Source of the DNA: Nonomuraea africana
Lineage (GTDB): Bacteria > Actinomycetota > Actinomycetes > Streptosporangiales > Streptosporangiaceae
Assembly: GCF_014873535.1 (NCBI RefSeq)
Contig: NZ_JADBEF010000001.1
Span: 1,054,001 to 1,118,000, forward strand
Direction: 5' to 3'
DNA length: 64,000 nucleotides
Shown: positions 16,996-25,611 of the stretch, one piece after another
Layout: the number at the start of each line of letters is the position of its first letter
Position numbering within the stretch: the stretch's first letter is position 1
The notes under the pieces: model-generated
The model's input: only the letters and a program-made list of their open reading frames with translations
Told to the model about the DNA's origin: nothing
The model's database searches: none
Position numbers and translations under genes: made by a program

Positions 16996-17143
16996 GCCTC
17001 TCCCCCCGGTAATCAGAAGATCACACTAGGTGGCGTCGGCTCTAATTAACGGAGATTCATCAATAAATCGGGACAAATCTCTGCCCTATGCGGAGACGTG
17101 GTGACTAGTTAGAGTAAGTGAGCACTGATACCGAGGAGACCAC

Positions 17144-18274
17144 GTGAACCTTGACGAGTATCGGAGCGCCGCCAGGAACTGGCTGGCCGCCAACGCGGAC
17201 AGAACCGATGACCCGAGAGAGTTCATGGCCAGGCTCTACGACGCCGGCTACTCCGGCATCACCTGGCCGAAGCAGTGGGGCGGGCAGGGGCTGACCCAGG
17301 CCGAGGAGCGCGCCTTCGCCGCCGAGGCGCGCGACTACGCCCTCCCCACCTACATCTTCTCCATCGGCCTCGGGATGTGCGGTCCGACGCTGCTCGACAG
17401 GGGCACCGACGCCCAGCGCGAGCGGTTCGTCAGGCCGCTGCTGCGCGGCGAGGAGGTCTGGTGCCAGCTGTTCTCCGAGCCGGGGGCCGGCAGCGACGTG
17501 GCCAGCCTGCAGACGCGCGCCGTGCGCGACGGCGACGGCTGGGTGGTGAACGGGCAGAAGGTCTGGACCTCCGTCGCCCAGCACGCCGACTGGGGACTGC
17601 TGCTGGCCAGAACCGATGTCGAGGTGCCCAAGCACAAGGGCCTGACGATGTTCGTCGTCGACATGCACCACCCTGGCGTCACGGTCCGGCCGCTCAAGGA
17701 CATGACGGGACGCTCCCACTTCAACGAGATCTTCTTCGACGACGTGACGATCCCCGACGAGCACCGCGTCGGGGAGGTCAACGACGGCTGGAGCGTCGCG
17801 GTGACGACACTGCTGCACGAGCGGCTGTCGATCTCGGCAGGGGTCGGCATGAGCGGTGGCGCCGACTGGCACGCCCGGCTGCGCGCGGCCGTCGACACCG
17901 CGGACCCGCTCGTCCGTGACCAGCTCGTCGAGCTGCACGTCCGCTCGCGCGCGCTGTCCCTGTTCAACCAGCGCCTGTCCCAGGAGACCAGGGCGGGCGT
18001 CTTCCCCGGGGCGAGGGGGAGCGCGGCCAAGCTGCTGCTGGCCGAGCTGACCCTCTACACCGCCGACCTCGCCACCTCCCTCATCGGCCCCGAGTCGGTC
18101 GTCGACGAGGAGCTCTCGCACGCGATCTCGCTGGCCCCCGCCATGGCCCTCGGCGGCGGCACCAACGAGATCATGCGCAACATCATCGGCGAGCGCGTGC
18201 TCAACCTGCCGCCCGAGCCGAGGGTCGACAAGACCGTGCCGTTCAAGGACCTGAAGGTGGGGACGCAGGCGTGA
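17144..18274 (+). CDS. Acyl-CoA dehydrogenase subunit
   Basis: A 376-residue FAD flavoprotein of the acyl-CoA dehydrogenase fold. It shows CQLFSEPGAGSDVASLQT (substrate/FAD loop), WVVNGQKVWTS and the C-terminal ALGGGTNEIMRNIIGERVL. The following gene encodes a second, shorter member of the fold with a 4-bp overlap. In actinobacteria such pairs (for example FadE28/FadE29) form heterotetramers acting on sterol side-chain or other bulky acyl-CoAs. GAGGAG at 17133-17138 precedes the GTG start by five bases. A steroid or branched acyl substrate is inference. Confidence 0.9.
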   Translation: MNLDEYRSAARNWLAANADRTDDPREFMARLYDAGYSGITWPKQWGGQGLTQAEERAFAAEARDYALPTYIFSIGLGMCGPTLLDRGTDAQRERFVRPLLRGEEVWCQLFSEPGAGSDVASLQTRAVRDGDGWVVNGQKVWTSVAQHADWGLLLARTDVEVPKHKGLTMFVVDMHHPGVTVRPLKDMTGRSHFNEIFFDDVTIPDEHRVGEVNDGWSVAVTTLLHERLSISAGVGMSGGADWHARLRAAVDTADPLVRDQLVELHVRSRALSLFNQRLSQETRAGVFPGARGSAAKLLLAELTLYTADLATSLIGPESVVDEELSHAISLAPAMALGGGTNEIMRNIIGERVLNLPPEPRVDKTVPFKDLKVGTQA

Positions 18275-19317
18275 AGCTCGTACTCGGTCATGAGCAGCAG
18301 GAACTGCGCGCCGCCGTCAGGTCCTTCCTCGAGACCGTCTCCCCGCGCGAAGGACACCGGCCAGAGGTCTACGCAAGGCTCAACGGAGAGCTCGGCCTGT
18401 CCGGCCTGATCATCCCCGAGGAGTACGGCGGAGCCGGCGCGGGCCTCACGGAGCTCGCGGTCGTGCTGGAGGAGACCGGCGCCGCGCTGCTGCCCGGCCC
18501 CTTCCTCGCCAACGCGCTGGCCGCGCTCACGCTGATCCAGCTGCCCGACAAGGAGCTGCTCACCGCCGTCGCCGAGGGCCGTCTCACGGCCACGGTCGCC
18601 CCGCTGCCCGGAGGGAGCGAGCTCGTGGCCGCCTCCCGCGACGGCGAGGCGCTGGTGGAGGGCAGGCTGGCCCAGGTCGTCAACGCCGAGGAGGCCGACG
18701 TCCTGCTCGCGCCCGTGACGCGGAACGACGGCGTCGCCCTGGTGGCGATCGACCTGGCGGGCGAGGGCGTGACCCGCACCCCGCTGACCACCCTTGACCT
18801 GACCAGGAGCCAGGCCGAGGTCGTGCTCGCGGGGGCGCGCGGCAGGGTGGTCGGCTCGCCGCCCGACGGCATCGCCCTGGAGCGGGCGTGGCGGCTGTTC
18901 TCCGTCGCGGTGGCCGCCGAGCAGCTGGGCGTCATGCGGGCCTGCCTGGACGCCATCGTCGGCTACGCCAAGATTCGCGTCGCCTTCGGCCGCTACATCG
19001 GCTCCTACCAGGGCGTGAAGCACAAGCTGGCGGACATGCACTGCAAGCTCGAACAGGCCGAGTCCATCGTCAGATACGCCGCGTGGGCCGCCGACGAGTC
19101 GCCGGCGGACCTGCCGGAGGCGGCCGCCCTGGCGCAGGCCTACGTCGGCAGGGCCTGCTTCGAGGTGGCCCGCGACCATCTGCTTCTGCACGGCGGCATA
19201 GGTTTCACCTGGGAACACGACGCGCATCTGTACTACAAGCGGGCCAAGGCCGACGAGGTGTTGCTCGGCCCGCCCCGTATCCACCGAGAGCGGCTTGCCG
19301 ACCTGCTGGAGCTGTGA
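18271..19317 (+). CDS. Acyl-CoA dehydrogenase, partner subunit
   Basis: A 348-residue acyl-CoA dehydrogenase-fold protein with the N-terminal helical domain (LGLSGLIIPEEYGGAGAGLT), a reduced middle domain, and the C-terminal signature FGRYIGSYQGVKHKLADM and HGGIGFTWEHDAHLYYKRAK. It overlaps the preceding subunit by 4 bp and the acyl-CoA synthetase start by 1 bp, so all three should be made together. Likely the second half of an alpha2-beta2 enzyme. Confidence 0.9.
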   Translation: MKLVLGHEQQELRAAVRSFLETVSPREGHRPEVYARLNGELGLSGLIIPEEYGGAGAGLTELAVVLEETGAALLPGPFLANALAALTLIQLPDKELLTAVAEGRLTATVAPLPGGSELVAASRDGEALVEGRLAQVVNAEEADVLLAPVTRNDGVALVAIDLAGEGVTRTPLTTLDLTRSQAEVVLAGARGRVVGSPPDGIALERAWRLFSVAVAAEQLGVMRACLDAIVGYAKIRVAFGRYIGSYQGVKHKLADMHCKLEQAESIVRYAAWAADESPADLPEAAALAQAYVGRACFEVARDHLLLHGGIGFTWEHDAHLYYKRAKADEVLLGPPRIHRERLADLLEL

Positions 19318-20744
19318 TGAACGGGTTCTATGAGATAGCGCAGTCCGATCCCGGCCGCCTGGCCGTGGTCGAGCCCGCGACGACGTACGGAGAACTGCTG
19401 GCCCGCGTCAACCAGGTCTCCCACGGCCTGCGCGCCCGCGGCCTGGCCGAGGGCGACGTGGTGGCGGGGATGCTGCGCAACGGCGTCGAGCAGGTCGTCA
19501 TGCTCATGGCCACCGGGCAGATCGGCCTCTACTACGTGCCGATCAACTGGCACCTGACCCAGCCGGAGATCGACTACATCCTGGACGACTGCGCCGCCAA
19601 GGTGGTCGTCACGACGCCTGACGACGTGGCCGCGCTGGCGGAGGGCCGACCGGACACCGCGCCCGGCGACCGCACCTCGGGAGCGGTCATGTGGTACACC
19701 TCCGGCACCACCGGCTTCCCCAAGGGAGTGCAGCGCCCGCTGCCCGGCGCCGAGCCCGAGGCCATCGTGCCGCTCTACGTCTGGTTCCTCGGAGAGGTGT
19801 GCGACCTGCGTCCAGGGCCTGGCGTGCACCTGGTCACCTCGCCGATGTACCACTCCGCGCCGTGCGCCCACACGCAGTTCGCGCTGCACCTGGGTCACAC
19901 GCTGGTGATCGCGCCGCGCTTCGAGCCCGAGCCGATCCTCGAGCTGATCGAGAAGTACCGGGTCACCAACGCGATGATGGTGCCCACGATGTTCCACCGG
20001 ATGCTGCTGCTTCCCCCCGAGGTCAGGAAGCGCTACGACCTGTCGTCGCTCAAGCAGGTGATCCACACCGGCTCCGCCTGCCCGGTCGGGGTCAAGCAGG
20101 CGATCATGGACTGGTGGGGGCCGGTGCTCTACGAGTATTACGGCTCCACCGAGTCGACCATCGCCTTCTCCGTCAAACCGCACGACTGGCTGGCCAGGCC
20201 GGGCACGGTCGGCAGGCCCGCGCCGACCTTCGAGGCCAAGATCCTCGACGAGAACGGCATGGAGCTCCCGCCGGGCCAGCCCGGCATGATCTACGTCAAG
20301 TCGAGCATCGGCACCTTCGAGTACCGCAACGACCCCGCCAAGACCGCCTCCAGCATGCGCGGCGAGTGGTACGCCCCGGGCGACATCGGCTTCTTCGACA
20401 AGGACGGCTTCCTGTTCCTCTGCGACAGGCGCACCGACCTCATCGTCTCGGGCGGGGTCAACATCTATCCGGCCGAGGTCGAGGCCGCCCTCCTGTCGCA
20501 CCCCTCGGTGGCCGACGTCGCCGTCATCGGGGTGCCCGACGAGGAGTGGGGGCACCACGTGGTGGCGCTGGTGCAGCCGCACGCGCCGGTCACGGTGGAG
20601 GAGCTGCGAGCCCACCTCGAACCCCGCCTGGCCAGGTTCAAGCATCCCAAGGTGATCGAGTTCCGCGACGAGCTGCCTCGAACGCCTACGGGGAAGCTGT
20701 CGCGCTCGAAGGTACGGGAGGAGTACCTGGCCGCGCGGAAGTGA
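19317..20744 (+). CDS. Acyl-CoA synthetase (AMP-forming)
   Basis: A 475-residue member of the ANL (adenylate-forming) superfamily. It has the P-loop-like WYTSGTTGFPKGVQ, the A5 motif YEYYGSTES, GEWYAPGDIGFFDKDGF, the hinge region DRRTDLIVSGGVNIYPAEVE and the C-terminal catalytic lysine in PRTPTGKLSRSKV. It activates a carboxylic acid to its CoA thioester, feeding the two dehydrogenase subunits encoded just upstream. It starts at ATG 19317 (TGATG junction). Its 3' end overlaps the convergent CMD-like gene by 59 bp. Confidence 0.9.
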   Translation: MNGFYEIAQSDPGRLAVVEPATTYGELLARVNQVSHGLRARGLAEGDVVAGMLRNGVEQVVMLMATGQIGLYYVPINWHLTQPEIDYILDDCAAKVVVTTPDDVAALAEGRPDTAPGDRTSGAVMWYTSGTTGFPKGVQRPLPGAEPEAIVPLYVWFLGEVCDLRPGPGVHLVTSPMYHSAPCAHTQFALHLGHTLVIAPRFEPEPILELIEKYRVTNAMMVPTMFHRMLLLPPEVRKRYDLSSLKQVIHTGSACPVGVKQAIMDWWGPVLYEYYGSTESTIAFSVKPHDWLARPGTVGRPAPTFEAKILDENGMELPPGQPGMIYVKSSIGTFEYRNDPAKTASSMRGEWYAPGDIGFFDKDGFLFLCDRRTDLIVSGGVNIYPAEVEAALLSHPSVADVAVIGVPDEEWGHHVVALVQPHAPVTVEELRAHLEPRLARFKHPKVIEFRDELPRTPTGKLSRSKVREEYLAARK

Positions 20745-21669
20745 TCGCCCTTTCCACGTGCTCCACGGCGGCGAAGGCGCCGAAGGCGAGCAACCGCACC
20801 AGCTCGGAGTCGGCCACGGGCCACGCGGCCACATCGCCCTCGATGATCCGGTACGGCGCCAGCGCCGCCAGCAGCGCCAGCCTGGTCGCGGGCCGCTCGC
20901 GCTCGGGCAGCGCGGCCAGCGGCCCCTCGAGCCACGCGGTTCCGAGCGGCGGGTGCCCGGCGTCGTGCTCGTCGACGACCGCGCGGACGACCTTCCTCGC
21001 CGTCCCGCTCAGCGCCTCGCCCATGGTGGCGGCGCGCAGGGCGGCGTAGGCGCGACCCACGGGCGAGCCCTCGGCCCACGGCGGCGCGGAGCCCCGCGGG
21101 ACGAACGTGAGGGAGAGGCCCGGCACGCGGCGCCGCCGCACGGTGCGCGCCATCGCCCGGCCCGCCGCCCGCCGTACGAAGGGGGAGGAGGCCGTCCCGC
21201 CGGGGAAGAGGTTCTCGCCCACCAGCGCGGAGACCATCCTGTTGACGAAGTGGAAGGCCAGCGCGGTGCCCACCTGATCGGCCGGCCGGTCGGCGGGGCG
21301 CTCGCGCCGCGCCCAGTCCAGCAGCAGGGCGTGGCGCGGATGGGCGGGTCGCTCGCCCCGCGCGATCGCCTCGCCGAGCGCGTGGTCGCCGGTGGCGTGC
21401 AGGAAGACGGTGTGCGCGTCGACGCAGAACGGACATCTGTTGGCCACCGAGACGCCCAGCGCGATGACCTCCTTGTCCGTCCTGGAGGAGGGGCCCGCCA
21501 GCAGCGACTCCCTCAGCAGCGCCCAGGTGGCGGCCAGCACCTCCGGCGCCGGCGACACGGCCGTGAACAGGTCGCCGACGAAGCCGAACTCGGCCTTCAC
21601 CTGCGCGTAGACCTGCCCCACCAGGCCGGTGCGGACGTTCTTGCCCACGGGAGTGACGAATCGAGTCAT
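20686..21669 (-). CDS. AhpD/carboxymuconolactone decarboxylase-like protein
   Basis: A 327-residue protein with the alkylhydroperoxidase-D core motif NRCPFCVDAHTVF (CxxC plus His), which in AhpD forms a redox-active thiol centre. The ALGEAI segment follows as in the family. The chain is longer than a single CMD domain; the second half (LVRLLAFGAF region) may be a degenerate repeat. A thiol peroxidase-like role is plausible but unproved. It is divergent from a two-component system across a 99-bp gap. Confidence 0.75.
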   Translation of the reverse strand: MTRFVTPVGKNVRTGLVGQVYAQVKAEFGFVGDLFTAVSPAPEVLAATWALLRESLLAGPSSRTDKEVIALGVSVANRCPFCVDAHTVFLHATGDHALGEAIARGERPAHPRHALLLDWARRERPADRPADQVGTALAFHFVNRMVSALVGENLFPGGTASSPFVRRAAGRAMARTVRRRRVPGLSLTFVPRGSAPPWAEGSPVGRAYAALRAATMGEALSGTARKVVRAVVDEHDAGHPPLGTAWLEGPLAALPERERPATRLALLAALAPYRIIEGDVAAWPVADSELVRLLAFGAFAAVEHVERAITSARPGTPPVPSSATASP

Positions 21670-21768
21670 GGGCCCACAGTGCGCGCGGCCCGGCGCCCCT
21701 GTCGTCGCTCAGTGGAAGTACTCCCTGTGTATGACGTCTGTGCAGATATATCCGTCTATCGTGCGGGT

Positions 21769-22875
21769 ATGAGGTTTGATCGGGATCTGCTGCTGGCCGC
21801 CGTCGTGGCGGCGGGGCAGGTCGGAACGGAGATCCTGCTCTCCCCGGGGCTGACCCCGCTCGACTACGCGCTGCTGCTCGGCGGCACCCTGGTGCTCGCC
21901 CTCAGACGGCGCTTCCCCATCGTCGTGCTGGCCGTGACCGTCGCCTGCATGCTCGCCTACACCGTGCGCATGCAGCCGGGCGCCGTGGCGGCCTTCCCCG
22001 TGCTCATCGCCGTCTACACCACCGTCAGGCAGGGCAAGCACCCCGCCGCGCTGGCGGGAGTCGTGCTCTTCCTGGCCGGCGTGTTCGCCTTCGGGCACGA
22101 CGCCGCCGCGGGACTCTCGCCCAGGTCGGCGATCGAGAGCAGGGTGCTGCTCGTCGGCTGGCTCGTCGCGGCCGCGGTCATCGGCGAGGCCACCCGCGCG
22201 TGGAGCGCCTACCTGGAGCAGGTCGAGCAGCGCGCCGCCGAGGCCGAGCGGACCCGCGAGGAGACCGCGCTGCGCAGGGCGGGCGAGGAACGGCTGCGCA
22301 TCGCCCGCGAGCTGCACGACTCGCTCACACACAGCATCTCGATCATCAAGGTGCAGGCAGGCGTGGCCGCCCACCTGGCCCGCAAGCGCGGCGAGGAGGT
22401 GCCCGCCTCGCTGACCGCCATCCAGGAGGCCGGGGCCGACGCGATGCGGGAGCTGCGCGCCACGCTCGAGGTGCTGCGCTCGGACGAGGGCAGCGGCCTG
22501 GAGCAGGTGCCCGACCTGGTGGACCGGGCCCGCGCGGCGGGACTGCCCGCCATGGTCGAGGTGAGCGGCTCGCCCAGGCCGGTGCCCGCCGAGGTGGACA
22601 GGGCCGCCTACCGCATCGTCCAGGAGGCGCTCACCAACATCACCAGGCACGCGGGCCCCGCCTCCGCCTCCGTCCGCATCGGCTACCTGCCAGGAGAGGT
22701 GATCGTGCAGATCGACGACGACGGCGCCGCCGCACCCGGCCAGGGACACCAGCCGGGCATCGGGCTGACCGGCATGCGCGAGCGCGTCGCCGCGCTCGGC
22801 GGCAGGCTGCGCGCCGAGCCCCGCGCCGAGGGCGGGTTCACCGTCAGGGCCGAGCTCCCGGTGGCCCGCTCGTGA
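21769..22875 (+). CDS. NarL-type sensor histidine kinase
   Basis: A 368-residue kinase with four to six N-terminal membrane helices and almost no extracytoplasmic sensor. A coiled linker (YLEQVEQRAAEAERTREE) leads to a HisKA_3 dimerisation domain with the acceptor in ARELHDSLTHSISIIKVQ, and an HATPase (VQEALTNITRHA; GIGLTGMRERVAALGG). This is the DesK/LiaS-like class. The ATG at 21769 begins just before the first helix. It overlaps its response regulator by 4 bp. Confidence 0.9.
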   Translation: MRFDRDLLLAAVVAAGQVGTEILLSPGLTPLDYALLLGGTLVLALRRRFPIVVLAVTVACMLAYTVRMQPGAVAAFPVLIAVYTTVRQGKHPAALAGVVLFLAGVFAFGHDAAAGLSPRSAIESRVLLVGWLVAAAVIGEATRAWSAYLEQVEQRAAEAERTREETALRRAGEERLRIARELHDSLTHSISIIKVQAGVAAHLARKRGEEVPASLTAIQEAGADAMRELRATLEVLRSDEGSGLEQVPDLVDRARAAGLPAMVEVSGSPRPVPAEVDRAAYRIVQEALTNITRHAGPASASVRIGYLPGEVIVQIDDDGAAAPGQGHQPGIGLTGMRERVAALGGRLRAEPRAEGGFTVRAELPVARS

Positions 22876-23570
22876 TCCGGGTGCTGCTCGCCGACGACCA
22901 GGCGCTGATCAGAGGCGGTTTCCGGGCGCTGCTCGAGGCGGAGGACGACCTGGAGGTGGTCGGTGAGGCGGCCGACGGCCGCCAGGCGGTCGACCTCGCC
23001 GTACGGCACCGGCCCGACGTCGCGCTGCTGGACATCCAGATGCCCGTCATGGACGGCATCGAGGCCACCCGGCGCATTGTCGCCGACGAGCGCCTGAGCG
23101 GCGTGCACGTGGTGATGCTGACGAACTTCGGCGTCGACGAGTACGTCCTCGACGCGCTGCGCGCGGGGGCTGCGGGTTTCCTGCTGAAGGACACCGAACC
23201 CGCGGACCTGCTGTCCGGCATCAGGGTCGCGGCCAGGGGCGACGCGCTGCTGTCCCCGACGATCACGCGCAGGCTCATGGACGAGTTCGTGCTGCAGGCG
23301 CCGTCGGCGGAGGTGGCCGACCTCACGCGGCTCACCAACCGCGAGCGAGAGGTGCTGGCGCTGGTGGGGCGGGGGATGTCCAACGACGAGATCGCCGCCC
23401 GCATGGTGATCAGCCCGTTCACCGCCAAGACGCACGTCAGCAGGGCGATGGTGAAGCTGGGCGCGCGGGACCGCGCCCAGCTGGTGGTGGTCGCCTACGA
23501 GTCGGGCCTGGTCTCGAAGCGCAGCTCGCCGGTGAACCGGGTGCCGCCCTCGGGGGTGTCGCCCAGGTAG
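22872..23570 (+). CDS. NarL/LuxR-type response regulator
   Basis: A 232-residue regulator. The receiver domain begins IRVLLADDQALIRGGF (acidic pocket), carries the phospho-Asp in VALLDIQMPVMDG and the Lys in FLLKDTEP. A C-terminal LuxR helix-turn-helix follows (LTNREREVLALVGRGMSNDE...FTAKTHVSRAMVKLGARDR). GTG 22872 gives GTGA overlap with the kinase gene. The last 25 or so residues extend past the usual HTH end and lie in a 76-bp convergent overlap with the C45 peptidase gene. Confidence 0.92.
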   Translation: MIRVLLADDQALIRGGFRALLEAEDDLEVVGEAADGRQAVDLAVRHRPDVALLDIQMPVMDGIEATRRIVADERLSGVHVVMLTNFGVDEYVLDALRAGAAGFLLKDTEPADLLSGIRVAARGDALLSPTITRRLMDEFVLQAPSAEVADLTRLTNREREVLALVGRGMSNDEIAARMVISPFTAKTHVSRAMVKLGARDRAQLVVVAYESGLVSKRSSPVNRVPPSGVSPR

Positions 23571-24610
23571 AAGCGGGTGGTCATCGTGCGCTCGTGGGTG
23601 TCGAGCGTCGTCGTCCACGTGGTGCGCCACATCTTGTCGGCGCCCGCCGCGACCGCGCCGAGCGCGTCCGACAGCCGCGAGGGGGACAGCGGCGCGTCCT
23701 TGGCCCGCTCGAACAGCGTCCGCTGCCGGCCGAAGGTGTCCATGGTGGTCTCGTCGTCGGCGGGCAGCGCCATCGGGTCGGGGTGGCGGCGCAGGGGGTG
23801 GTTGGTCACGCACAGCGGCGCGTCCCCCGCCTCGACGATGTGCTCGCTCTCCCACACGAACGCCTTGCCCGAGGCGTCGGCGATCAGGTAGTGCAGCGGC
23901 ATCCCGTGGTCGTAGTGCTTGGCCAGCAGCAGCGCGTGCTTGGCCTGCTCCACGTTCTCGCAGGTGTCGAGGACGAACCTGGGCAGCTGGACGGAGCTCA
24001 GCCCCACCTGCGGCTCGAACGACGAGGGCGGCTGTGCCCTGCCCACGTCCGCGATCAGCAGCACGACCGCGAGGCCCGCCTCGTTGACGCCGTCCATGGC
24101 GCCGTCGAGGTCGTTCATCGTGAGAACGGCCGAGGCCAGGCCGTCCTCGGGGGTCGTGGTGATCACGTAGGGGCGGGAGGCCATGGGCAGCTCGCCCCGC
24201 AGGGGCTCGCCACCCATGATCTCGCTGGTGGTCGCGGTGAAGAAGTCGTAGTTGCGGGCGATCCTGCCGTGCCCGTCGGTCGAGGCGGACGGCGGGCACC
24301 ACAGCGCCGAGCAGCCCGAGCCGAAGGGCAGCACCGACAGCCCGTCGAGGGTGAGGTCGTCGCGGTCGGGGTCGAGGCCGAAGGCGGCGGCCACTCCGTC
24401 GAGCCGTTCGAGGTGCTGCGGCCAGTGGCGCTCGAACCAGGCCAGGCGCGCCCTGGTGATCGTGGGGTCGGCGGGCCGGGGCGCCCAGCCGAACCGGTCG
24501 CGCATCTCCTCGGCCATGGCCCTGCCCACGTCGAACTGGCTGCCGCCCACGCGCAGGTGCCTGACGAGCTGGAAGTCGGTCTCGCCGCCGGCGATCTGTG
24601 TGATGGTCAT
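23495..24610 (-). CDS. C45-family (acyltransferase-like) Ntn hydrolase
   Basis: A 371-residue protein resembling isopenicillin-N acyltransferase/choloylglycine hydrolase-like Ntn hydrolases. The conserved LPFGSGCSALWCPPS region contains the candidate autocatalytic Cys, followed by RNYDFF and MNDLDGAMDGVNEAGLAVVL, segments typical of the C45/PF03417 group. It may cleave amide bonds of acylated amino compounds in the cytoplasm; no signal peptide is seen. The ATG at 24610 is preferred over 24640. It is probably cotranscribed behind the WYL regulator and the double oxidoreductase gene. Confidence 0.78.
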   Translation of the reverse strand: MTITQIAGGETDFQLVRHLRVGGSQFDVGRAMAEEMRDRFGWAPRPADPTITRARLAWFERHWPQHLERLDGVAAAFGLDPDRDDLTLDGLSVLPFGSGCSALWCPPSASTDGHGRIARNYDFFTATTSEIMGGEPLRGELPMASRPYVITTTPEDGLASAVLTMNDLDGAMDGVNEAGLAVVLLIADVGRAQPPSSFEPQVGLSSVQLPRFVLDTCENVEQAKHALLLAKHYDHGMPLHYLIADASGKAFVWESEHIVEAGDAPLCVTNHPLRRHPDPMALPADDETTMDTFGRQRTLFERAKDAPLSPSRLSDALGAVAAGADKMWRTTWTTTLDTHERTMTTRFYLGDTPEGGTRFTGELRFETRPDS

Positions 24611-24644
24611 GTCCAGAGCATCGGCGGGGCCGCTGACCACCGGC

Positions 24645-25595
24645 CTACCGGTCGCTGACCGCCCTGCGGTAGCGCTCTGACAGCCCGCGCACCACCTCGG
24701 CCAGCTCCGGCGGGTCGAGCACCTCGAAGTCGACGCCGAGCGCGCCGATCCACACCGCGATGCCGTTGAGGTCGTCGCCGCCGACGTGCGCGACGCAGGT
24801 CCGCTCGTCGACGGGCTCGAACTCCATGCCGGTCGGCAGGCCGCGCATCCGCTCGGCCGGCGCGTGCAGCAGGACCCTCGCCCGGTAGCGCCACATCGCG
24901 GTGTTCACCCCGCGCTCGACGTGCTCGGCCACGTCGAACGGCAGCTCGCGAGGCGTGAAGCGGGGCCCGCCCGGCGTGCGCGGGCTGATCCTGTCGACCC
25001 TGAACGTCCGCCAGTCGCGCCGCTCGACGTCCCACGCCACCAGGTACCAGCGCCCCCGCCGGTGCACCAGCCGGTACGGCTCGGCGTCCCGCGCGCTGAC
25101 CGAGCCGTCGTGCCCCGTGTAGTCGAAGCGCAGCCGCTCATGGTCGCGCGCGGCGTTCGCGATCGTCGTCAGCACCTCGGGAGGCACCGAAGGCGACGTG
25201 CCGGGGATCTGCACGGTGTAGGCGTTGAGCGCGCTGACCCTGCGTCGCAGCTTGACCGGCAGCACCTGCTCCAGCTTGGCCAGTGCGCGCACCGAGCTCT
25301 CCTCGATACCGGCCACCCCGCCGCCCGCCGCCCTGCCGAGGCCGACCGCGACGGCCACCGCCTCCTCGTCGTCCAGCAGGAGCGGCGGCAGCGCCGCCCC
25401 CGCGCCGAGGCGGTAGCCGCCCGCCACTCCGGGGGTGGCGTGCACCGGGTAGCCGAGGCTGCGCAGCCGCTCCACGTCGTTGCGCACGGTGCGGGTGCTG
25501 ACGCTGAGCCGCGCGGCCAGCTCCGGCCCTGACCACTCCTTGTGCGCCTGGAGCAGGGAGAGCAGTTTCAGCAGACGGGCCGAGGTCTCGAGCAT
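24645..25595 (-). CDS. WYL-domain transcriptional regulator
   Basis: A 316-residue regulator with an N-terminal winged helix (LLSLLQAHKEWSGPELAARL then STRTVRNDVERLRSLGYPV) and a WYL domain (RWYLVAWDVERRDWRTFRVD) that in relatives senses nucleotides or nucleic acid ligands. A WCX-like C-terminal region follows. The start at 25595 is 17 bp beyond the stop of the SoxR-boxed oxidoreductase gene, so it may be part of that transcript. Confidence 0.9.
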   Translation of the reverse strand: MLETSARLLKLLSLLQAHKEWSGPELAARLSVSTRTVRNDVERLRSLGYPVHATPGVAGGYRLGAGAALPPLLLDDEEAVAVAVGLGRAAGGGVAGIEESSVRALAKLEQVLPVKLRRRVSALNAYTVQIPGTSPSVPPEVLTTIANAARDHERLRFDYTGHDGSVSARDAEPYRLVHRRGRWYLVAWDVERRDWRTFRVDRISPRTPGGPRFTPRELPFDVAEHVERGVNTAMWRYRARVLLHAPAERMRGLPTGMEFEPVDERTCVAHVGGDDLNGIAVWIGALGVDFEVLDPPELAEVVRGLSERYRRAVSDR

Positions 25596-25611
25596 GCCTC
25601 CAGTGTGCCGC